Below the pieces are notes generated by a model. That model was not told the origin of the DNA and did not search any database. It worked only from the letters and a program-made list of their open reading frames with translations. Below are positions 15,195-21,607 of a stretch of 21,607 bases of DNA, piece by piece. Source of the DNA: JACDAN01 sp035711385 (lineage in GTDB: Bacteria > Actinomycetota > Thermoleophilia > Gaiellales > Gaiellaceae). Positions within the stretch are counted from its first letter, which is position 1. The number at the start of each line of letters is the position of its first letter. The stretch spans positions 1-21,607 of the forward strand of contig DASTCG010000032.1 in NCBI GenBank assembly GCA_035711385.1, in the 5' to 3' direction. The translations under genes and the position numbers were made by a program.

Positions 15195-15799
15195 GAGAGC
15201 GCGCTCACCAGCCGGCTCGCCTCGCCCTCGACGTCCTCGGCGGCCGTCAGTGCGGAGCCGATCCCGACGGCGACGGCGCCGGCCTCGAGGAACGCACGCG
15301 CGTTGGTCGCGTCCACGCCGCCGGTCACGAAGAGCGGCGCGCCGGCAAGTGGCGCAAGGAGATGGCGGACGTACGCCGGCCCTCCGACGCTCCCCGGGAA
15401 CAGCTTGACGAGCTGGACGCCGAGATCCAGCACCGCCTGGATCTCGGAGGGAGTGAGCGCCCCGGGGATCGCGGGGACTCCGAGCTCACGGCACCGGTCG
15501 ACCATCGCAGGGACGAGCACCGGCGAGACGCACGCCTCGGCGCCGGCGGTCACGGCGGCCTCGGCCTCCTCCGGCGTCCTGACCGTGCCGGCCAGGACGG
15601 TCACGTCTCCTCTTGCCCGCAGCCGTTCGACGGCTCCGAGGGCTTCGTCGGAGTCGAGCGTCACCTCGACGACGCCGATTCCGCCGGCGACGAGCGCGTC
15701 GACGACGGCGTCGATGCCGGCCACCCGCCGCAGCACGGCCACGACGCGCTCGGCGCGGATACGATCGAGCGCCGTTCCCGCCTCAGGCATGAGCGCCAT
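15191..15799 (-). CDS. eda: KDPG/KHG-type aldolase
   Basis: 202 residues, normal for the class I 2-keto-3-deoxy-6-phosphogluconate / 4-hydroxy-2-oxoglutarate aldolases. The catalytic glutamate is E45 in VVEVTLDS, and the Schiff-base lysine is K132 in LVKLFPGS. The supporting motifs GTVRTPEEAEAAVTAGAEACVSP, IPGALTPSEI and FVTGGV are all present. It splits a 2-keto-3-deoxy acid phosphate into pyruvate and an aldehyde. Of three nearby ATGs (15802, 15799, 15790), 15799 has the best spacing (4 bases) to GGAG (15807-15804). It diverges from the SDR gene with 15 bases between starts, and its stop shares CTAG with the Gfo/Idh/MocA gene. It probably handles the final cleavage of a sugar-acid pathway; the substrate may be KDPG, KDPGal or an unphosphorylated analogue. 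Confidence 0.9.
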   Translation of the reverse strand: MALMPEAGTALDRIRAERVVAVLRRVAGIDAVVDALVAGGIGVVEVTLDSDEALGAVERLRARGDVTVLAGTVRTPEEAEAAVTAGAEACVSPVLVPAMVDRCRELGVPAIPGALTPSEIQAVLDLGVQLVKLFPGSVGGPAYVRHLLAPLAGAPLFVTGGVDATNARAFLEAGAVAVGIGSALTAAEDVEGEASRLVSALS

Positions 15800-15814
15800 C
15801 ATCACTCCGCGAGC

Positions 15815-16474
15815 ATGACGTCCGCCGTCGTCACCGGCTCGAAGGGCGGCATCGGCTCCGCCACGGTTTCCGCCTTCGAGGAGGGCGGTTTCGCGGTGAC
15901 GGGGATCGACGTCGAGGACGACCCCGCGGAGGTCTTCGGCGCGCTCGACCGCCTCGATGCACTGGTCTGCGCGCACGGCATCAGCGGACGCTCGCTCGGG
16001 GACGGCCCCGTGGACGTCTGCACCGAGCAGGCGTGGGACGCCGTGCTGGAGGCGAACCTCCGGTCGGTGTTCCTCTACTGCAAGCACGCTGTGCCCCTGC
16101 TCCGGTCGGCCGGAGGAGGCGCGATCGTCACGATCTCCTCGGTGCTCGGTCTCGTCGGCGGCGATCGCGACTTCGCCACCCATGCGTACGCGGCGTCGAA
16201 GGCGGGCCTCATCGGGCTGACCCGGGCGATGGCTGCGACGTACGCGGACGAGGGGATCCGTTGCAACGTCGTCTGCCCGGGGCTGATCGAGACGCCGATG
16301 AGCAGCCGAGCGCAGGCGGACGCGCGGATTCGGGGCCGCCTGCCGGAGCTGCAGCCGCTCACCGGCGACTTCGGCAAACCGGAAGACGTGGCTCAGGCCG
16401 CGCTCTACCTCGCTTCGGCACCGTTCGTGACCGGCGCCGTCCTGACCGTGGACGGCGGCTGGACGACCCGGTGA
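15815..16474 (+). CDS. SDR-family oxidoreductase (second, short)
   Basis: 219 residues, short for a classical SDR (about 250). TGSKGGIG is at 7-14; the usual NNAG is replaced by CAHG (52-55); N81, S109 and YAASK (Y125, K129) complete the catalytic tetrad. The C-terminus ends VTGAVLTVDGGW. The reduced length comes from the region after the second beta strand. It should be an NAD(P)-dependent carbohydrate dehydrogenase. It starts at ATG 15815, with only a weak GCGAG upstream, 15 bases from the divergent aldolase start. It ends in a GTGA overlap with the ROK kinase, so the two are co-transcribed. The family is firm; the substrate is unknown. Confidence 0.83.
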   Translation: MTSAVVTGSKGGIGSATVSAFEEGGFAVTGIDVEDDPAEVFGALDRLDALVCAHGISGRSLGDGPVDVCTEQAWDAVLEANLRSVFLYCKHAVPLLRSAGGGAIVTISSVLGLVGGDRDFATHAYAASKAGLIGLTRAMAATYADEGIRCNVVCPGLIETPMSSRAQADARIRGRLPELQPLTGDFGKPEDVAQAALYLASAPFVTGAVLTVDGGWTTR

Positions 16475-17355
16475 GGCACGTCGGCCTCGATCTCGGCGGC
16501 ACCAACATCAAACGAGTCGTGCTCGAAGGCGACCGGATCGTCGAGCGCGACACCGAAGCGACGAGCTCCGAGCGTGGTGTGGACGCCGTCCTCGACCGGC
16601 TCGCCGCTCTTGCACGGGAGACGGAGCCCGTCGAGTCCGTCGGCGTCGCGCTCCCCGGTCTCTTCGACGGAGCAGGCCGCGCGCTCCTACTCCCCAATCT
16701 CCACGGTGACTGGGCCGGTCGGCCGATCTCCGAGCCGCTCGCGCACGCCCTGGGTCGTCCCGTGCACCTGATCAACGACGGCCACGCCTTCGCCCTCGCG
16801 GAGGCGCGGATCGGCGCCGCCCGCGGGGCAAACGACGTTCTCTGCGTCGTCTGCGGAACGGGGATCGGCGGCGGCCTCGTCATCGGCGGCCGACTGCACC
16901 TCGGTCTCGAGGACCGAGCCGGGGAGGTCGGCCACCACACCGTCATCCCGGACGGTCGCGCCTGCGCCTGCGGAAACCGTGGCTGCCTGGAGACTGTCGC
17001 GGGGGCACGCGCCATCGCGAGAGCTGCCGGACAGCCGTCCTTCGGCGACGTCGTGGCCGCGGCACGCAGTGGTGACGAGCTGGCGCTGGACGCCCTTCGG
17101 CGAGCGGCCGCGTACCTCGGCATCGCGATCGCGAACCTGACGATCTTCATCGCCCCGGAGCGGATCGTCGTCGGAGGGGGCGTCGCCGAGGCGGGCGAGC
17201 TGCTCTTCGAGCCGCTCCGGTCGGAGGTCGAGCGCCGGGCGGGGCAGGTCGCGCCGCTCGCGTCGATCGAGATCGTTCCGGCCACGCTCGGTCCCGACGC
17301 AGGGGCCGTCGGCGCTGCACTCGCTGCTCGCATCGGCGGCGAGGACGGAAGCTGA
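16471..17355 (+). CDS. ROK-family sugar kinase
   Basis: 294 residues, typical for the family. The phosphate-binding LDLGGTNIK is at 6-14 and the catalytic aspartate is D103 in INDGHAFALAEA. The second phosphate motif GTGIGGGLVIGG is at 129-140. The zinc motif is H155 with CACGNRGCLE (C165, C167, C172). ROK kinases phosphorylate glucose, fructose, N-acetylglucosamine, N-acetylmannosamine or allose. No DNA-binding domain is present, so it is an enzyme rather than a regulator. The start is GTG 16471, overlapping the SDR stop as GTGA. With nagA and an SIS protein in the window, an amino sugar is a reasonable guess, but glucose is equally compatible with these motifs. Confidence 0.88.
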   Translation: MRHVGLDLGGTNIKRVVLEGDRIVERDTEATSSERGVDAVLDRLAALARETEPVESVGVALPGLFDGAGRALLLPNLHGDWAGRPISEPLAHALGRPVHLINDGHAFALAEARIGAARGANDVLCVVCGTGIGGGLVIGGRLHLGLEDRAGEVGHHTVIPDGRACACGNRGCLETVAGARAIARAAGQPSFGDVVAAARSGDELALDALRRAAAYLGIAIANLTIFIAPERIVVGGGVAEAGELLFEPLRSEVERRAGQVAPLASIEIVPATLGPDAGAVGAALAARIGGEDGS

Positions 17356-17363
17356 TCAACGAG

Positions 17364-17376
17364 CCCGCGGCGCGGG
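17364..17376 (+). terminator. Possible weak hairpin after the ROK kinase
   Basis: CCCGCG-G-CGCGGG, a 6-base inverted repeat 9 bases past the kinase stop. There is no T-tract and the stem is short, so this is only a weak candidate for transcript ending. Confidence 0.25.
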
Positions 17377-17432
17377 GCCCTCCGATCTGAGACGATGACG
17401 ACGCTCAGCGCCCGGCACCAAGGAGGCCAGCA

Positions 17433-17738
17433 ATGTATTCGCGAGTAGCGCGGTACAAGATTCCCGAGGACAAGCTTGACGACGCGGTCCGGTCGTTCGA
17501 GGACGCCTTACGGGAGCTCGGTGGGCTCAGCGGCCTGCAGCGTGCCTACCTCCTCATCGACCGCGACAACTCCACTGCGCTCACCGTGACCTTCTGGGAG
17601 AGCCGCGCGGCCCTCGAGGCAAGTGAGGTGACGGCGAGTCGGTTGCGCTCCGAGGCGATGGGGGGGCTCGACGGCGAGATCGTGGCCGTCGACCGTTGCG
17701 AGGTCGCGCTGGAATCCGGCAATCCGACCACGGCCTAG
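17433..17738 (+). CDS. Small ABM-like (ferredoxin-fold) protein
   Basis: 101 residues starting at ATG 17433, with AGGAGG (17421-17426) 6 bases upstream. The opening MYSRVARYKIPEDKLDDAV, the central GLQRAYLLIDRDNSTALTVTFWES and the following ALEASE segment match the antibiotic-biosynthesis monooxygenase (ABM) or dimeric alpha-beta barrel pattern: beta strand, helix, paired strands with F-W-E-S, helix, final strand. Proteins of this fold range from quinol monooxygenases to stress proteins of unknown function. It stands alone between the ROK kinase and a convergent transporter operon and has no clear link to the sugar genes. The fold is a fairly confident call; the function is unknown. Confidence 0.75.
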   Translation: MYSRVARYKIPEDKLDDAVRSFEDALRELGGLSGLQRAYLLIDRDNSTALTVTFWESRAALEASEVTASRLRSEAMGGLDGEIVAVDRCEVALESGNPTTA

Positions 17739-17766
17739 GGCTGGACAACCGCGCGATCCGAGTCGC

Positions 17767-19278
17767 TCAGAGCTCGACGACCTCGTCCGCGACCTCGAGC
17801 AGCACCGGGTCGTGGGTGCTGAAGACGACCGTCGTCTCCCATTCGTCGACGATCCGGGCGAGCAGGTCGCCGACGGCGATCGCGTTCGCCTCGTCGAGCC
17901 TCGCCGTCGGCTCGTCGGCGAGGACGAGCTCGGGCTCGGCGGCAAGAGCGCGCGCGATCGCGACGCGCTGACGCTCGCCCATCGAGAGCCGGTCGACCTG
18001 CTGCTCGGCGAGCTCGGCGAGGCCGACCGAGCGGAGCGCTTCCCGGGCGTCGCCGCCGAGGCCGCGGAGTTCGAGCCCCAGCTCGACGTTCTCCCGCGCC
18101 GTGAGGAACGGGGCGAGCGCGGCGTCCTGCGCGATGAGCGAGATCCTGCGCCGCCGGAGCTCGGCCCGCTCGGCGCGCCCCAGCTGCGAGACGAGTTCCC
18201 CGAGCGTGACGACCTCTCCGCCGGACGGCAGGTCGAGGCCGGCCAGCAGGTGGAGCGCCGTCGTCTTGCCGGAGCCCGATGGGCCGGTGATCGCGGTGAT
18301 TCGACGCGCCGGGAACGTGGCGGTCAGGTTCTCGATTGCGGGGCCGGTCGGAAAGACGCGCGTGACGTCGCGGAGCTCGGCGGCCGGCGCCGCAGCCACG
18401 GGGCTCGCGCGCACCTCCGGCTTCGCCGCTTCGGTCGAGGACGGCAACGCATCCCCGACACGGGCGAGCGTGACGCCGGAGTCGGAGAGCCCCGCTCTCG
18501 TCCTCGAGCCGATCCCTGAGTCGGCGAGCAGCTCCTCGGGGAGCCGAACCCAGCCGGTCGATCCGACGACGAGCAGCTCCTCCTCCCCGGCGAGCGCCTC
18601 GGCGCTCACCCGGCCGTCGCGAACCTGGACGACCCGGTCGGCGATCCGGGCGGAGCCCGCGTCGTGGCTCACCATGAGCACCGACGCGCCCTCCTCGCGG
18701 GCGAGCTCCCGGATCAGGCCGTAGACGTCGCGCGCCGTGGCGCCGTCGAGCTCGCCCGTCGGCTCGTCGGCGAGCAGCAGCGCGGGCCGGTTCGCGAGCG
18801 CCGCACAGAGCGCGACCCGCTGCTGCTCGCCTCCCGAGAGCTCGGAGGGATGCGCGTGGGCCCTCTCGGCCAGGCCGACCCGCTCGAGGAGCTCCTCGGC
18901 TCGTGCGTGGCGCGCCGCCGAGTCCTCGCCTCGCAGCGCCAGCGGGAGCTGGACGAGGTCGCTCGCCGTCAGCTCCGAGGCGAGGAGCCGCGAGTAGTGC
19001 TGGTCGACGTAGCCGACGACGCTCGCCCGGAACCGGTCGCGGCCGCGGCCCCGGAGCCGCCGGAGGTCGATCCCCCGGACCCGGACCAGCCCGGCCGAGG
19101 GCGCGTCGAGCGCCGCGACGATCCGGAGCAGCGTCGTCTTGCCGGAGCCGCTCGGGCCGAAGACGACGACGATCTCACCCTCGGCGACGTCCAGCGTGAG
19201 CCCTTGCAGCGCCGCGGCCCGTCCCTCACGCGTGGCGTAGACGCGGAAGACGTCCCTGGCCTCGACGGCGAGCGTCAC
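17767..19278 (-). CDS. ABC transporter ATP-binding protein with tandem MacB/LolD-type domains
   Basis: 503 residues with two complete ATPase domains. Domain 1 has Walker A GPSGSGKTT (41-49), signature LSGGEQQR (147-154) and Walker B with DEPTGELD (171-178). Domain 2 has Walker A GPSGSGKTT (332-340), signature LSMGERQR (431-438) and DEPTARLD (455-462). Both look catalytically intact. Between them, about residues 234-274, a segment containing GWVRLPEELLADSGIG and SGVTLARV resembles an AbrB/SpoVT swapped-hairpin domain; an Ala/Pro-rich linker follows. The start is GTG 19278 overlapping the permease stop as GTGA, with GGAGG upstream. It energises the adjacent FtsX-type permease, probably for lipoprotein, peptide or lipid export or cell-envelope work. 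MacB-like systems usually have a single ATPase domain per chain, so the fusion is notable. Confidence 0.88.
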   Translation of the reverse strand: MTLAVEARDVFRVYATREGRAAALQGLTLDVAEGEIVVVFGPSGSGKTTLLRIVAALDAPSAGLVRVRGIDLRRLRGRGRDRFRASVVGYVDQHYSRLLASELTASDLVQLPLALRGEDSAARHARAEELLERVGLAERAHAHPSELSGGEQQRVALCAALANRPALLLADEPTGELDGATARDVYGLIRELAREEGASVLMVSHDAGSARIADRVVQVRDGRVSAEALAGEEELLVVGSTGWVRLPEELLADSGIGSRTRAGLSDSGVTLARVGDALPSSTEAAKPEVRASPVAAAPAAELRDVTRVFPTGPAIENLTATFPARRITAITGPSGSGKTTALHLLAGLDLPSGGEVVTLGELVSQLGRAERAELRRRRISLIAQDAALAPFLTARENVELGLELRGLGGDAREALRSVGLAELAEQQVDRLSMGERQRVAIARALAAEPELVLADEPTARLDEANAIAVGDLLARIVDEWETTVVFSTHDPVLLEVADEVVEL

Positions 19279-21607
19279 GCCGCCTCCGGCCTCGCCGGAG
19301 CCGGGGCGCGGAACGAGCGGCGAGCGAGAACCCCCGTCGATCCCAGCGCGACGGCCGCCAGCGCGAGCACCCCGGCGGCGAGGGCCAACCAGGGCACCGC
19401 GGGGACGAGCGGCGGCTCCGCCGGCGTGGCGTTCGCCGTTACCGAGACGACGTCGGTGACGAGGAGGGAACCGAGCGCACCCGTCACGAGGCCGCCGACC
19501 AAGCCGGCTACGAGGATCACGGCCGACCGCAGCCAGAGGTGGTGTGCCAGCCGGCCCGGAGCGAAACCGAGGCTCTCGAGGTCGTAGAGCTCGGCGGCGT
19601 CGTCCCGCGCGTCGACGGCGAGCGCGAGGACGAGCCCTGCATACGCGAGGGCCGCGGCCAGCGCCATGGCGGCCAGCAGCGCGGTCGATGCGGCACGGGA
19701 CACGGGATCGGCGCGCAGGCTCTCCTCCAGCGCCGTGCGCGAGATCACGGTGACCGGGAAGGGCGCGAGGCGGCCGAGCGCGGCCCCGCGTCCCGGACGG
19801 CCGGACACCCAGGCCTCGTCGGCAACCGCCGTGCCTGGGGCTGCCGTGTTGGCCGCCGTCGAGACGGCGTCGCGGTCGGCGACGAGGAAGTCGCCGGAGA
19901 GGGTCGGGAACCGACGCGCGGTCGCGACGATTCGCACCTCGACGTCCGCGCTCCCGATCCGTACGGGGAGTACGCGGCGGGAGCCGGCGGCATCCGCGAG
20001 CGACTCGGAGGCGATCACGGGGATCGGCGCGCCGTCGGTCGGCTGGGTCGGCCGGATCCGGAACGTTCGCTCCTGCGTGAGCACGTACCGGATTCGCACG
20101 CTGCTGCCGGAGCCGACGCCGCCGCCCTCCGTCGACACCCAGTCGCCGTAGTCGAGGTCGAGCGGCCGGGGCCCGTTCGCCGTCCGAATGCGCGGCCGCC
20201 CGAGGTTCAGCGTTCCCCGCAGGAAGACGTCGGGCGCGGCCCGGCTCCCGGTGGCCCGGTGCGCCGCGGTGAACGCCTCGGCGGGAGGAAACGCGAGGGT
20301 CAGCCCCACGAGCGTTCCGCCCCGCGCAGCCTCGGGGATCGCCGACCTGACCGAGTCGGAGCCCGGAGCGCCGCCCAGCCCGAGGACGGAGAAGCCGCCG
20401 TCCGGGCGCAGGATCTGGGCGGTGAGACGGATGGCATCGCCGCGGACGGTGCGAGGAAAGACGAGCTCCACGCCCTCGCGCGGGAGGACCACGCCACGAA
20501 GCCCGCCGCTGCCGTAGGCGACGGCACGCCCGAGCTCGCGGGGCGAGCTCGCCGAATAGTCGTCCCGCCAGCGCATCCGCTCGAAGGCCGCAGGCGGCAG
20601 GCCGAGGACGGTCAGCTCCGCAGGGCGGGCGAGCGTCGGCGCCTCACCGTCCTGCCGGATGACGCCGACTGCGCCGTCGTCCAGTCGCGGGGCCAGGTCG
20701 ACCCGCTGGGCGTTCCGGCCGCGCGTCGGATCGGGGGCGACGACGTAGTCGAGCGGGGCCGCGTACGCCGCAGCGTCGCGCTGGTTCGCGGACAGCGTGG
20801 CTCGGTACGTCAGCGCGAAGACGGCCATCCCGACAGTGACGGTCAGGCAGGCGACGGCGACCGCGGCGGCTCCTGGGTTGCGGACGAGCGAAAGGAAGGC
20901 GAGACGGACCGAGACGCCGGCGGCGGCCACGGGACGTTCGCTCACCCTGAGGAGCGGTGGAAGCACGCGCGCCGTGACGAGCCCCCCGGCGACGGCGATC
21001 AGGACCGGCAGGAGGAGGAGCCCCGCCCCCGTCTGTCCCTTTTGCGCGAGCGACTCGGCGTCGGTCTGGCCGAAGGCGAGGACCGCGGCGACCGCGAGCA
21101 GCGCGGCGGCTGCGGCCACGTCGACCGCGGTGATCCCGCGGCCCCGCACCTCGAGCGTCCGCGCCCGTACGGTGAGGATCAGCGCGAGGGTCGCCACGGC
21201 CGCGAGCAGGACCGCGGCCAGCAGCATCTCCTGCGAGTCGAGCGCGCGCCTCACCGCGTTGCCGGCGGGGCGGCCGGCGGCAGAGGCCACGGCTGCGCCC
21301 GCGACGGCTCCGAGAACGAGACCGGCCAGCACGGCGGGGAGGACGACGAGCAGCGCGTAGGCAGTCGTCTCGAGGCCGATCTGCCAACGGAGCGCACGCA
21401 GGCGGCGCAGCCGGAACCGTGTCTCCTGCGCGTTCCGTCGGATCCGCGAGGCCGCGAGGACGGCGAACGCGAGAAACACGACGATGCATTGTCCGCCCAC
21501 GAGCAGCTGGCGCCGGCTCGCGCGCAGCGCCCGGTCGCGCGCGCCGGCCAGGTCGTCGAGCGGCGCCTGGACGGCGAACCCGAGCGAGACCTGGCTCAAG
21601 GCCGTGT
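19275..21607 (-). CDS. FtsX/MacB-type ABC transporter permease (5' end outside window)
   Basis: The open frame runs to the edge of the window with no stop, so at least 777 residues are present and the true N-terminus is missing; a TTG at 21599 is probably internal. The visible part starts near the end of an extracytoplasmic region. A membrane segment and a basic loop (RRNAQETRFRLRRLRALRWQIG) follow, then several membrane segments forming a first FtsX-like core and linker. A large extracytoplasmic domain (about 265-620) comes next, and a final FtsX domain with three membrane segments ends the protein (LYDLESLGFAPGRLAHHLW, then VILVAGLVGGLVTGALGSLLV). This two-core layout is that of the large FtsX/LolE-like exporters in actinobacteria. 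It overlaps the ATPase gene by GTGA. The substrate is unknown. Confidence 0.82.
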   Translation of the reverse strand, partial: TALSQVSLGFAVQAPLDDLAGARDRALRASRRQLLVGGQCIVVFLAFAVLAASRIRRNAQETRFRLRRLRALRWQIGLETTAYALLVVLPAVLAGLVLGAVAGAAVASAAGRPAGNAVRRALDSQEMLLAAVLLAAVATLALILTVRARTLEVRGRGITAVDVAAAAALLAVAAVLAFGQTDAESLAQKGQTGAGLLLLPVLIAVAGGLVTARVLPPLLRVSERPVAAAGVSVRLAFLSLVRNPGAAAVAVACLTVTVGMAVFALTYRATLSANQRDAAAYAAPLDYVVAPDPTRGRNAQRVDLAPRLDDGAVGVIRQDGEAPTLARPAELTVLGLPPAAFERMRWRDDYSASSPRELGRAVAYGSGGLRGVVLPREGVELVFPRTVRGDAIRLTAQILRPDGGFSVLGLGGAPGSDSVRSAIPEAARGGTLVGLTLAFPPAEAFTAAHRATGSRAAPDVFLRGTLNLGRPRIRTANGPRPLDLDYGDWVSTEGGGVGSGSSVRIRYVLTQERTFRIRPTQPTDGAPIPVIASESLADAAGSRRVLPVRIGSADVEVRIVATARRFPTLSGDFLVADRDAVSTAANTAAPGTAVADEAWVSGRPGRGAALGRLAPFPVTVISRTALEESLRADPVSRAASTALLAAMALAAALAYAGLVLALAVDARDDAAELYDLESLGFAPGRLAHHLWLRSAVILVAGLVGGLVTGALGSLLVTDVVSVTANATPAEPPLVPAVPWLALAAGVLALAAVALGSTGVLARRSFRAPAPARPEAA

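Noticed and set aside
14231..15814. N-terminal extension of the second SDR frame over the Gfo/Idh/MocA and aldolase genes
   Set aside because: Arg-rich shadow; the SDR fold begins at the ATG at 15815.

Overview
The window is very GC-rich, uses many GTG starts, and packs genes on both strands with almost no intergenic space. This, together with the protein families present, suggests an actinobacterium, possibly of the Thermoleophilia type. That placement is an impression: no marker gene or rRNA is present. No stretch over 300 bases lacks a gene, and I see no tRNA, rRNA, CRISPR array or insertion sequence.

Most of the window (about 140-15194) is one carbohydrate-catabolism island. Two operons converge at about 6440. 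The plus-strand operon (1243-6438) encodes a short-chain dehydrogenase, an SMP-30 lactonase-like protein, a GntR/HutC regulator, a DUF4432 mutarotase-like protein, a Gfo/Idh/MocA dehydrogenase and a xylose-isomerase-like TIM barrel. The minus-strand operon (13900-6443) encodes a UPF0309 SIS protein, a secreted sugar-binding protein, a two-domain sugar ABC ATPase, two RbsC-type permeases, an IolC-type PfkB kinase and a zinc alcohol dehydrogenase. At the outer ends, nagA with a MetE-like gene (leftward) and a second Gfo/Idh/MocA gene (rightward) face outward.

Each divergent promoter carries one copy of the same 18-base element (15 of 18 identical), containing the GntR-type inverted repeat GTNTA-N6-TANAC, at 1218-1233 and 13907-13922. 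Both copies have the same orientation relative to the inward operon. The two sites bracket the island and are the best candidate operators for the GntR protein encoded at 2800. The likely logic is ABC uptake of a sugar, cyclitol or amino-sugar derivative, anomer exchange, oxidation by several dehydrogenases, lactone opening, isomerisation or dehydration, and phosphorylation. The exact substrate cannot be read from sequence. An IolC-like kinase without iolB, iolD, iolE or iolJ nearby, alongside NagA and an SIS protein, does not match a textbook pathway.

Next (15191-17355) is a small divergent set: a KDPG-type aldolase on the minus strand, and an SDR plus a ROK sugar kinase on the plus strand. 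Then comes a small ABM-like protein (17433-17738). The right end holds a different transporter on the minus strand: an FtsX/MacB-type permease running off the window and a tandem ATPase with an apparent AbrB-like segment between its two nucleotide-binding domains.

All functional calls rest on reading motifs by eye. No database search or computed alignment was made.
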